Below, in pieces: positions 1-6,105 of a stretch of 6,743 bases of DNA. The notes under the pieces were generated by a model that was given only the letters and a program-made list of their open reading frames with translations, did no database searches and was not told the origin of the DNA. Source of the stretch: Anaerolineae bacterium. GTDB lineage: Bacteria > Chloroflexota > Anaerolineae > UBA1429. Both the position numbers and the translations under genes were made by a program. Each line of letters starts with the position of its first letter. Within the stretch, counting starts at the first letter, position 1. The stretch lies in assembly GCA_007123335.1 (NCBI GenBank), contig SKLG01000133.1, forward strand, positions 1 to 6,743. The letters run 5' to 3'.

Positions 1-983
1 ACCTGCTCCGGCGTGACGTGCAACACCGTCGGATCCCAGGTGATGGAGAGCATTGGCGCATGGTTGGACAGGCCCGGCTGGACGAGCCCGGTTTCCACCG
101 AGGGCAGCGCCTCCACCGCCTGGCGGATCTCGTCCAGATAGCTCTCCCACATCTGCCACTCGGCCTCGTGGTCACGACCCAGAATCCAGGCCTCCACCGC
201 GGCCAGAAGGCCCATGATCTCCTCCTTGCCAGCCTTCATCGGGCGGCCAAGGGCGTGGTGGGGCGCGCCGTTCAAAAAGGCCGCCTTGAGGAGGTCTTTG
301 CGCCCCAGCGCCAGGCCAGCGCCCTGGGGGCCACGCAAGCACTTGCCACCGCTATAGAGCACCACATCGGCGCCCATCTCGAGGTAGCGGTTGGGCACAT
401 CGGGGCGTTGCGCGGCGGCGTCCACCAACGTGGGGATGCCGTGCTCCTTGGCCACATCGATCATCGCCTGCACCGGAATGGTGCTACGCTCCTCGAGGTC
501 GCCGGTGATGGCGATGAGCGCCGTGCGCTCGTTGATGGCTGCGCGGAGGTCGGCCATCGTCTCGACATCGATCATGCGCGCGCCGGTCATGCGGATGGCC
601 CAGTCATAGCTGTTGCGGTGCCCTTTTTGCATGATGACTTCATTCTTGAGCCCGGCGGTGTCGGGCAAACGGGTCATCTTTTCCGGGTCAGCGCCGGCGA
701 TGCAGGCCGCCGTGATCTGGGTCAACGCAGCCGCGCAGCCGCTGGGCATATAGCCCCACTCTGCGCCGGTGAGCTCGGCCAGACGCTCGCCAATCTTGTC
801 CATCAGTTCGTCCATGTGCACATAGGCATTGGTGGCCTCGACCATCGCCTCGGCCACCTGCTTGAGCGCTCGCGAACCGGTGATGATGGTGTAGGTGCCA
901 TAGCAGTTGACGATGGTGCGCACGCCAAGGTCGGCAAAGGTCGGCGCCTTGGTGGTGGAATGGGTGCTGGTGCTTGGACTCAT
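1..983 (-). CDS. SelA-like PLP-dependent enzyme, partial (C-terminus beyond left edge)
   Basis: The minus-strand frame from the ATG at 983-981 stays open to the window edge, giving 327 residues plus two bases. The protein looks like a fold-type I PLP enzyme of the SelA-like group (COG1921), which includes selenocysteine synthase and D-glucosaminate-6-phosphate ammonia lyase (DgaE-like) and is often labelled class V-fold aminotransferase. Visible motifs are PSGCAA at about 80-85 (cofactor phosphate region), VDAAAQ at 187-192 with Asp188 placed to contact the pyridine nitrogen, and YSGGKCLRGPQ at 210-220 with Lys214 as the likely Schiff-base lysine. Family members are usually about 380-420 residues, so perhaps 60-90 are missing. 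The start is supported by the strong site GAGGTGAT at 985-992. It is probably cytosolic. Selenocysteine synthase proper is unlikely: no selB or tRNA-Sec is seen, and the N-terminus goes straight into the catalytic domain. The substrate cannot be told from sequence. It is divergent from the glycosyltransferase operon. Confidence 0.88.
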   Translation of the reverse strand, partial: MSPSTSTHSTTKAPTFADLGVRTIVNCYGTYTIITGSRALKQVAEAMVEATNAYVHMDELMDKIGERLAELTGAEWGYMPSGCAAALTQITAACIAGADPEKMTRLPDTAGLKNEVIMQKGHRNSYDWAIRMTGARMIDVETMADLRAAINERTALIAITGDLEERSTIPVQAMIDVAKEHGIPTLVDAAAQRPDVPNRYLEMGADVVLYSGGKCLRGPQGAGLALGRKDLLKAAFLNGAPHHALGRPMKAGKEEIMGLLAAVEAWILGRDHEAEWQMWESYLDEIRQAVEALPSVETGLVQPGLSNHAPMLSITWDPTVLHVTPEQ

Positions 984-984
984 G

Positions 985-992
985 ATCACCTC
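985..992 (-). promoter_or_regulatory. Ribosome binding site of the SelA-like gene
   Basis: On the minus strand GAGGTGAT lies just before the ATG at 983-981, with the GAGG core about 5 nt from it. It is the strongest Shine-Dalgarno match near this frame and fixes the start. Confidence 0.7.
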
Positions 993-1063
993 ATTATATG
1001 TTCATGATGGGAGACAACGCCCACCATCTTAGCCGCCCTGGCCGGGCTGTCAAGCGTCGCGAG

Positions 1064-1092
1064 TTGGCCCGCTCCCAAGCTGGCACTATAAT
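1064..1092 (+). promoter_or_regulatory. Sigma-70-like promoter of the glycosyltransferase operon
   Basis: A -35 element TTGGCC (1064-1069, four of six consensus bases) is separated by exactly 17 bp from a perfect -10 element TATAAT (1087-1092). The predicted transcription start is near 1099, leaving a leader of about 20 nt that contains the ribosome binding site of the first glycosyltransferase. The position, spacing and match make this a good prediction, though it is not experimentally shown. No clear operator repeat is seen around it; a short imperfect palindrome, GCCC-5-GGGC (1035-1047), lies upstream. Confidence 0.65.
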
Positions 1093-1104
1093 GTATCCTG
1101 GTCT

Positions 1105-1110
1105 GGGAGG
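1105..1110 (+). promoter_or_regulatory. Ribosome binding site supporting a GTG start
   Basis: GGGAGG ends 8 nt before the GTG at 1119. No in-frame ATG lies at the right place for the conserved N-terminus PRVSVIITVLNE, so this site decides the GTG start. Confidence 0.7.
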
Positions 1111-1118
1111 GCCCAAAG

Positions 1119-2111
1119 GTGCCGCGCGTATCCGTCATCATCACCGTGTTAAACGAAGCCAGATCGATAGACACCCTGCTGCGCTCGCTGGCCGAGCAGA
1201 CCCGTCGTCCCGACGAGATCGTCATTGTCGACGGGGGCTCTAGCGACGGGACGTGGGAGGCTTTGCGCCGCGCCGAGGCATCGCGCAAGCTGCCGCTCAG
1301 GATCCTTTCCCAGCCTGGGGCCAACATCTCGCGTGGACGCAACGTGGCCATCGATGTCGCCCAAGGACCCATCATCGCCTCGACGGATGCCGGCGTGCGT
1401 CTGAACAAGACCTGGCTGGCCGAGTTGATGCGGCCCTTTGAACAGGGCGAGAATGTAGACGTGGTCAGCGGCTTTTTTCTGCCCGAGGCCCACTCTCCCT
1501 TTGAGCTGGCCCTGGCCGCGGTGACCTTGCCCCGTCTGGATGAGATCGACGCCGATGGCTTTTGGCCGTCTTCGCGCTCGGTGGCGTTTCGCAAAGAGGC
1601 CTGGGAGGCGGTCGGCGGCTATCCTGACTGGCTGGATTATTGCGAGGATCTCTTGTTCGATTTCGAGCTGCGCGACGCGGGCTATGTGCTACGCTTTGCC
1701 CCGCAAGCGGTGGTTCATTTTCGGCCACGCCCTAATCTACGCGCGTTCTTTCGCCAATACTATCGCTATGCGCGCGGTGACGGCAAGGCCGACTTTTGGC
1801 GGTATCGACACCTGGTACGTTATGTCACCTATCTCGTCGCCGCGCCTCTGTTGCTAGCGTTGAGCATCTGGCGCCATCCGGCCTGGCTGTCGGGCCTGGT
1901 CCTAGGTGGCGGAGCGATGCTACGCAAACCACTATGCCGCTTGGCGCCCATTGTGCCCAACCTTGCGCCGGGTACGGCGGTCCAGGTTCTGGGCTGGGTA
2001 CCGATCCTGCGCGTGGTGGGCGACGTCGCCAAGATGCTGGGGTATCCGGTGGGCGTGCTATGGCGCTGGCGCCACGCTCCTAAAACATCGTGGGCCAAAC
2101 GCCAGCGATAA
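1119..2111 (+). CDS. Family 2 glycosyltransferase with hydrophobic C-terminal part
   Basis: This 330-residue protein starts at GTG and ends at TAA. It is a GT-A fold, family 2 inverting glycosyltransferase that would transfer a sugar from a nucleotide-sugar donor to a lipid-linked or other acceptor at the cytosolic membrane face. Visible features are the N-terminal strand VSVIITVLNEARSI (4-17), the nucleotide-binding VDGGSSDGT (37-45), a DAG triplet (90-92) where many relatives have DxD, the acidic pair Glu176-Asp177 in CEDLLFDFELRDAGY, and FFRQYYRYARG (210-220), which sits where processive and large GT2 enzymes carry their Q/R-rich acceptor-site motif. From about 234 to 315 there are two or three hydrophobic stretches (for example 234-250 and 255-268), so the C-terminus is probably membrane-associated. 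It is first in a three-gene unit directly behind a good promoter. Donor and acceptor are unknown; an exopolysaccharide, capsule or glycolipid role is inferred from the neighbours. Confidence 0.9.
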   Translation: MPRVSVIITVLNEARSIDTLLRSLAEQTRRPDEIVIVDGGSSDGTWEALRRAEASRKLPLRILSQPGANISRGRNVAIDVAQGPIIASTDAGVRLNKTWLAELMRPFEQGENVDVVSGFFLPEAHSPFELALAAVTLPRLDEIDADGFWPSSRSVAFRKEAWEAVGGYPDWLDYCEDLLFDFELRDAGYVLRFAPQAVVHFRPRPNLRAFFRQYYRYARGDGKADFWRYRHLVRYVTYLVAAPLLLALSIWRHPAWLSGLVLGGGAMLRKPLCRLAPIVPNLAPGTAVQVLGWVPILRVVGDVAKMLGYPVGVLWRWRHAPKTSWAKRQR

Positions 2112-2184
2112 GCGGGGGAACTCTTTTGTCAGTTGGCTCGTTCAATCATCAGAATCTGCTCGTGGTCCAAGGGGAAACGGGAGG

Positions 2185-3129
2185 ATGGTAACCACGATGC
2201 TGGATCTGGCCATCGTCATTGTCAACTATAACACTCGCGATCTGCTGGCGGATTGTTTGCGCTCCGTCGAGGCCAACGGAGAGCTAGAACGCAGAGCGGT
2301 AATCGTGGTGGATAACGCCTCCTCCGACGGCAGCGTCGAGATGGTGCGCCGCGTGTATCCCTGGGTGCAGCTCATCGCCTGCGACGAGAACGGCGGCTAT
2401 GCCCGGGCCAACAATATCGGCTTGCGCGCGGTCGGATTCGGCCAAGAGGAGCCCCAGAGCCCACCGATGGAGGCCTTGCCGCGATATGCGTTGCTGCTTA
2501 ATCCAGACACGGTGCTCCCGCCCGACGCCCTGTCGACGCTGCTGGCTTTCATGGATTCGCATCCCAACATCGGCATCGTAGGCCCCAAGCTGGTGCGCCT
2601 CGATGGCAGCCTGGACAAGGCCTGCCGTCGCGGTTTTCCCACGCCGGCGACGTCTTTTTACCATCTCAGCGGCCTGGCCAAGCTCTTTCCGCACAGCCCA
2701 CGCTTTGGCCGCTATTCCATGAGCTTCCTGGACCCCGATGAGCAGGCCGACGTCGACTCGGTAGTAGGCGCCTTTATGCTCATGCGCACCACCGCGCTGG
2801 AGCAGGCAGGGTTGCTGGACGAAGCCTTTTTCATGTACGGGGAGGATATCGACCTGGCCTATCGCATCAAATCCTACGGATGGCGCGTGGTGTACCATCC
2901 GGCCGTCACCGTGCTCCACGTCAAGGGCGCCGCCAGCCGCCAGAGCAGCCGGCGGGCCATCGTGGCTTTTTACGATGCGATGAAGATCTTTCACGACAAG
3001 CACTATCGCGCCGAGAGCCTGTTTCTGACGAACTGGGCCATCGACCTCGGCGTCAGTCTGTTGCGCAACGTGGCTCTCCTCCAAGATCGCTTGCGTCCCT
3101 CTGGACGCAAGCGGGTGGCCTCGGCGTAG
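2185..3129 (+). CDS. Family 2 glycosyltransferase, rhamnosyltransferase (WbbL-like) type
   Basis: This 314-residue soluble GT-A glycosyltransferase resembles the COG1216 group that includes rhamnosyltransferases such as WbbL. Motifs in order: LAIVIVNYNTRDLL (8-21), VVDNASSDGS (41-50), ENGGYARANNIG (68-79), the metal/nucleotide site LLNPD (104-108), the fold element GAFMLMR (195-201), and MYGEDIDLAYRIKSYGWRV (217-235) with the likely catalytic acid/base region Glu220-Asp221. It has no obvious membrane segment. The start is uncertain: ATG 2185 follows AAGGGG at a 10-nt gap, while ATG 2197 (four codons later) lies 12 nt after GGGAGG. The open frame reaches back to 1906, but that part overlaps the previous gene out of frame and has no glycosyltransferase character. 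It lies 73 bp after the first glycosyltransferase gene and 10 bp before the next gene. It probably adds a sugar, perhaps a deoxysugar, to the lipid-linked intermediate; the sugar is not readable from sequence. Confidence 0.9.
   Translation: MVTTMLDLAIVIVNYNTRDLLADCLRSVEANGELERRAVIVVDNASSDGSVEMVRRVYPWVQLIACDENGGYARANNIGLRAVGFGQEEPQSPPMEALPRYALLLNPDTVLPPDALSTLLAFMDSHPNIGIVGPKLVRLDGSLDKACRRGFPTPATSFYHLSGLAKLFPHSPRFGRYSMSFLDPDEQADVDSVVGAFMLMRTTALEQAGLLDEAFFMYGEDIDLAYRIKSYGWRVVYHPAVTVLHVKGAASRQSSRRAIVAFYDAMKIFHDKHYRAESLFLTNWAIDLGVSLLRNVALLQDRLRPSGRKRVASA
3088..3113 (+). repeat. Perfect 11-bp inverted repeat inside a coding end
   Basis: The arms 3088-3098 and 3103-3113 are exact reverse complements separated by the 4-nt loop CTCT. 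The stem is GC-rich and a U-G pair can extend it by one. It lies in the last codons of the second glycosyltransferase, encoding the RLRPSGRKR tail, and ends 13 nt before that gene's stop codon. No T-tract follows, so it does not look like an intrinsic terminator. In the mRNA it could affect the coupled translation or the stability of the segment ahead of the sugar transferase gene. Confidence 0.75.
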
Positions 3130-3134
3130 GGAAA
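3128..3134 (+). promoter_or_regulatory. Ribosome binding site overlapping the upstream stop codon
   Basis: AGGGAAA shares its first bases with the TAG stop (3127-3129) of the preceding glycosyltransferase. The AGGGA core ends 7 nt before the ATG at 3140. The arrangement suggests translational coupling of the two genes. Confidence 0.6.
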
Positions 3135-3139
3135 GCGCG

Positions 3140-4540
3140 ATGTCAGAGCGAGCGAAAACCCTCTTGCGTCTATGCACCGTTCTCGTCGACCTGGCCATGG
3201 CAACGATGGCCTTTTACCTGGCGTATCGGCTACGCATGCTTATCCCCTTTCCTGTTCCCCTACAGCTTGGGCCTTTTCATAATTATATCATTCAGCTTGG
3301 GGTACACCTACTTAGCCTGGTGGTGACCTTTTCTTTCTACCGTCTATATTATTTGCGACATGGTCCGTCTCGCATCGATCTGCTCTACTCGGTGCTGGCC
3401 GCCGTGTCTATCGCCAGTGTTCTGGCCACCGCATCGAGCTTTTTGACCTTTCGCACCCAGCACAGCGACATCGCTCGCGGCATGATCCTCTATAACTGGG
3501 GATTGAGCGCGGTGTTTATCACCGTGGGGCGTGTGTTCACCGAGTGGCTGCAACAACGGATGCGCCGTCGCCATCCCGATCCCTTGCTGTTGGTGGGCAC
3601 CGGCGACGTGGCGCGCATGATTCTGCAAAAGACGGTCCAATCTCCACGCTTGGGCTATCGGGTGGTGGGCTTTGTCAATGGCGAAAACGGCCGCCAAGAG
3701 GTCGCCGGCGTGCCGCTCCTGGGCCCGCAAAGCGACATAGGCCGCATCATACGCGAGCACGGGGTACGCGAGGTGGTCATCGCCCTGCCCGAGGCCAGCC
3801 ACGACGAGCTGCTGGACCTCATCTCGGCCTGCGAGAGCGAGCGGGCCATTGTGCGCATCTTTCCCGATCTGTTCCACATCGTGGCCTCGGAGCTGACCAT
3901 CAGCGATCTGGATGGCCTGCCGCTGCTCACGGTGCGCGATGTGGCGCTGCGCGGTTGGAAGGTGGCCGCAAAACGGGCCATGGACCTGCTGTTCAGTGGC
4001 GTGGGCCTGGTGCTGCTTTCACCTTTTTTGCTGTTCGTCGCGCTGCTCATACGCCTGGAATCCAAGGGGCCGGTCTTTTATACCCAGGTGCGCGTCGGTC
4101 TGGACGGCAAACCCTTTCACATGATCAAGTTCCGCTCGATGCGCGTCGACGCCGAAGAGAGCTCCGGCCCGGTGTGGGCCACCGAGGACGATCCGCGCAA
4201 GACCAAGCTGGGCTCTATGCTGCGCCGGACATCCATCGATGAGCTGCCCCAGCTCATCAATGTGCTGCTGGGCGAGATGAGCATCGTGGGCCCCCGACCG
4301 GAGCGCCCCGTCTTTGTGGAGCAATTCCGCAACGTGGTGCCACGCTACATGGATCGCCACCAGGAAAAGGCGGGCATCACCGGCTGGGCGCAGGTGAACG
4401 GGCTGCGCGGCGATACGTCGATTATCGAGCGCACCAAGTACGATCTGTACTATATCGAGAACTGGTCGCTGCTGTTCGACGTCAAGATCATTGTGCGCAC
4501 GGTGATCAACGCTATTCGCGGGGACCGGAACGCGTATTAG
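3140..4540 (+). CDS. Polyprenyl-phosphate sugar-1-phosphate transferase (WcaJ/EpsE-like)
   Basis: The 466-residue integral membrane enzyme has the usual length and domain order of the exopolysaccharide polyprenyl glycosylphosphotransferase family. It would transfer a sugar-1-phosphate (often glucose or galactose) from a UDP-sugar to undecaprenyl phosphate, the first committed step of a lipid-linked glycan. About four N-terminal membrane helices (near 9-28, 50-71, 81-103, 113-131) precede a Rossmann-like domain starting LLLVGTGDVA (149-158). The catalytic sugar-transferase domain begins at KRAMDLLFS (278-286) and contains a proline-broken membrane helix (284-304, SP at 294-295), KFRSMRVDAEE (330-340) holding the likely catalytic acidic residues, the signature RRTSIDELPQL plus GEMSIVGPRPERP (362-390), and AGITGWAQVNGLRGD (411-425). 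It is the last gene before a strong terminator and is probably coupled to the preceding gene. The exact sugar is not predictable; a glucose-type WcaJ activity is the commonest for this architecture. Confidence 0.94.
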   Translation: MSERAKTLLRLCTVLVDLAMATMAFYLAYRLRMLIPFPVPLQLGPFHNYIIQLGVHLLSLVVTFSFYRLYYLRHGPSRIDLLYSVLAAVSIASVLATASSFLTFRTQHSDIARGMILYNWGLSAVFITVGRVFTEWLQQRMRRRHPDPLLLVGTGDVARMILQKTVQSPRLGYRVVGFVNGENGRQEVAGVPLLGPQSDIGRIIREHGVREVVIALPEASHDELLDLISACESERAIVRIFPDLFHIVASELTISDLDGLPLLTVRDVALRGWKVAAKRAMDLLFSGVGLVLLSPFLLFVALLIRLESKGPVFYTQVRVGLDGKPFHMIKFRSMRVDAEESSGPVWATEDDPRKTKLGSMLRRTSIDELPQLINVLLGEMSIVGPRPERPVFVEQFRNVVPRYMDRHQEKAGITGWAQVNGLRGDTSIIERTKYDLYYIENWSLLFDVKIIVRTVINAIRGDRNAY

Positions 4541-4550
4541 GATAGCATCC

Positions 4551-4592
4551 AAAAGCGACGCAACGCGCGTGACGCGCGTTGCGTCGCTTTTT
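4551..4592. terminator. Strong bidirectional rho-independent terminator
   Basis: Arms 4551-4569 and 4573-4591 form a perfect 19-bp stem around a TGA loop (4570-4572). The core is GC-rich, and five T (4588-4592) end the plus-strand arm while four A (4551-4554) start it, giving a U-run on either strand. It begins 10 bp after the sugar transferase stop and ends 12 bp before the stop of the convergent aminotransferase, so it can end transcription from both sides. Confidence 0.92.
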
Positions 4593-4603
4593 GCCGACTG
4601 ACT

Positions 4604-6001
4604 TTATCCCTCTGCCACCAACCGTCGCGCAAAAGCATCGCACGCCGCGAACGTCTGATCCAAATCCTCCTGCTCATGGCTCAACGCCAACGCCCCGAGG
4701 CCATGAACGACGTTCACATCGTGGAGCAGCAACCCCAGCTTGAGGGCCTGCTCGCGCAACACGACATCGCACAGCGCCGGGTTCTGCAGGTCCTCCGCCG
4801 AGCGGGGATAGTGATCCTCCTGTCGGGGGAAGTAGATGGTGGCCAGCGAACCGCCCTGCACCACGTCGTTGCCGTGCCCCGTGCACCTCGCCAACACGCC
4901 GCGCCCGGCAAAAGCCGCCTCCACGCCCTCGCGCAGGCGCTGCCCCTTGGCCGCCAACTCGGGATAGATCTCGTCCTCGTGGGCGACCAGGTGCTCGATC
5001 ATCGTCTTGCCGGCCAGCAGCGCCAACGGGTGGGCAGAGAAGGTCCCTCCGTTGAACCACACCCGATTTGGCGCCGACTCGCTGGCCAATTCCAGCACAT
5101 CGGCCCGACCGGCCACGGCGGAGAGGGGCATGCCGCCGCCAATAATCTTGCCAAAGGTGGTCAGGTCGGCCTGCACGCCATAGAGCCGCTGCACGCCCGC
5201 CGCGCAGAATCGAAAGGCGGTGATGACCTCGTCGAGGATGAGCAGCGCCCCATACTGTGTCGTCAGCTCGCGGGCGGCGCGCATGAACTCCCCCGTGGCC
5301 GGGATGAATCCCGCCGCGCCCACGCAGGGCTCAAAGATAAAGCAGGCGATGCGCTCGCCATAGCGCTCAAAAGCCGCCTGCAAGTCCTGCACCTCGTTAA
5401 AGCGCACGACAATGATCTCTTCATTGGTGGTGTTGGGCACACCGGCCGAATCGACATGGTCATAGCCATCGGCGCGGCGCCCGACGCCCTTGAGAGCCAG
5501 AGGGCTGGAGCCATGCCACCCGCCGGCCAGCTTGACCACCATGCGCCGCCCGGTGTGGGCGCGGGCCAGCATGATGGCGTACATGGTGGCCAGGGTGCCG
5601 GCCGTGGTCAGCCGCACCCGCTCGGCGCCGGTGGCGCGGGCCAGCGCCTCGGCGAACTCGCTCTGTCGCTCCTCGGGCAGGCCGGTCTGTAGCCCGAGGC
5701 CATGCTGTAGCTCTTGCACCAGCGCGTCACGAATCACGGCGGGGTTGTGCCCCAGGATGTTGGAATAGTGGCCCTGCCAGAAATCCACCATCTCGTGGCC
5801 GTCAACGTCGATGACGTGGGCGCCATCGGCGCCGGTGACGCGAAAGGGATAGGGCTTGAACAGGCGAGCGCCGTGGCTCACCCCATCAATTAGCACCTCC
5901 CTGGCGCGCATATGGGCCGCCTTGGATGTGGGATAGCGCGCCTCATAGTCGCGATAGAGCCCCTGCAACAGGCGCTCGTGGCTCGGTAGTGATTGATCCA
6001 T
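4604..6001 (-). CDS. Class III aminotransferase, glutamate-1-semialdehyde aminomutase-like
   Basis: The 465-residue protein is a complete fold-type I PLP enzyme of aminotransferase class III, nearest in look to the glutamate-1-semialdehyde aminomutase/aspartate aminotransferase-like group. Visible motifs: PYPFRV (50-55), IDVDGHEMVDFWQGHYSNILGHNP (64-87), GGWHGSSP (160-167), EPCVGAAGFIP (224-234), LILDEVITAFR (254-264) with Asp257 binding the pyridine nitrogen, TFGKIIGGGMP (282-292) with Lys285 as the Schiff-base lysine, and NGGTFSAHPLA (317-327). The usual SGTEA phosphate-site motif reads AGTLA (134-138). It is slightly longer than HemL (about 430) and lacks the HemL-like N-terminus, so a heme role is doubtful. 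The substrate is unknown. The start at 6001 is supported by AGGAG at 6008-6012. It lies on the same strand as and 104 bp downstream of the ABC permease, separated by a stem-loop, and ends against the shared terminator. Confidence 0.92.
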   Translation of the reverse strand: MDQSLPSHERLLQGLYRDYEARYPTSKAAHMRAREVLIDGVSHGARLFKPYPFRVTGADGAHVIDVDGHEMVDFWQGHYSNILGHNPAVIRDALVQELQHGLGLQTGLPEERQSEFAEALARATGAERVRLTTAGTLATMYAIMLARAHTGRRMVVKLAGGWHGSSPLALKGVGRRADGYDHVDSAGVPNTTNEEIIVVRFNEVQDLQAAFERYGERIACFIFEPCVGAAGFIPATGEFMRAARELTTQYGALLILDEVITAFRFCAAGVQRLYGVQADLTTFGKIIGGGMPLSAVAGRADVLELASESAPNRVWFNGGTFSAHPLALLAGKTMIEHLVAHEDEIYPELAAKGQRLREGVEAAFAGRGVLARCTGHGNDVVQGGSLATIYFPRQEDHYPRSAEDLQNPALCDVVLREQALKLGLLLHDVNVVHGLGALALSHEQEDLDQTFAACDAFARRLVAEG

Positions 6002-6007
6002 CTCCTT

Positions 6008-6012
6008 CTCCT
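6008..6012 (-). promoter_or_regulatory. Ribosome binding site of the class III aminotransferase
   Basis: AGGAG on the minus strand lies 6 nt before the ATG at 6001-5999. A second GGAG directly touches the start codon and is too close to serve. I saw no convincing promoter in the 104 bp upstream. Confidence 0.65.
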
Positions 6013-6080
6013 AACTCCTGATATCGTCAGGCCTACAGTAGATAACCACACAAAAACCAACAGAACACTGACCCCGGGGC

Positions 6081-6097
6081 GCGGGTCTCCGACCCGC
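6081..6097. repeat. GC-rich stem-loop between two minus-strand genes
   Basis: Arms 6081-6087 and 6091-6097 form a perfect 7-bp stem with a 3-nt loop, 9 nt past the stop codon of the ABC permease. A self-complementary CCCCGGGG (6072-6079) follows on the minus strand, and a GACCC at 6070-6074 could compete for the GGGTC at 6083-6087. A five-T run on the minus strand lies some 25 nt further on (6052-6056), too far for a standard terminator. It may be a weak terminator, an mRNA-end stabiliser or a dispersed small palindrome; only one copy is in this window. Confidence 0.55.
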
Positions 6098-6105
6098 TCT
6101 CTGCC

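Noticed and set aside
18..1007. Long plus-strand open frame of 329 codons opposite the SelA-like gene
   Set aside because: It lies antisense to a clearly conserved PLP enzyme; its His/Gly/Arg-rich composition is typical of a GC-rich shadow frame, and it has no recognisable motif.
2126..2155. Possible internal promoter TTGTCA-18-CAGAAT before the second glycosyltransferase
   Set aside because: The -10 matches at only four positions and the spacer is not optimal; in a 73-bp intra-operon gap this could easily be chance.
1906..2184. N-terminal extension of the second glycosyltransferase back to an earlier ATG
   Set aside because: It would overlap the first glycosyltransferase out of frame by about 200 bp, and the extra residues look like a shadow translation; the GT2 fold begins right after 2185.
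2284..3198. Minus-strand open frame of 304 codons across the second glycosyltransferase
   Set aside because: It is antisense to a gene with full GT2 motifs and crosses the start of the next gene; no family resemblance.
1119..4540. Idea that the operon is a recent horizontal acquisition
   Set aside because: Base composition and codon style look like the flanking genes by eye, and there are no transposase, integrase, tRNA or direct-repeat boundaries.
4676..5692. Long plus-strand open frame of 338 codons opposite the aminotransferase
   Set aside because: It is a shadow of a well-supported gene, with low-complexity His/Gly/Arg composition and no ribosome binding site of note.
6031..6060. Possible promoter for the aminotransferase starting at TTGGTT on the minus strand
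   Set aside because: No acceptable -10 element lies at 16-18 bp spacing; the AT-richer stretch alone is not enough.
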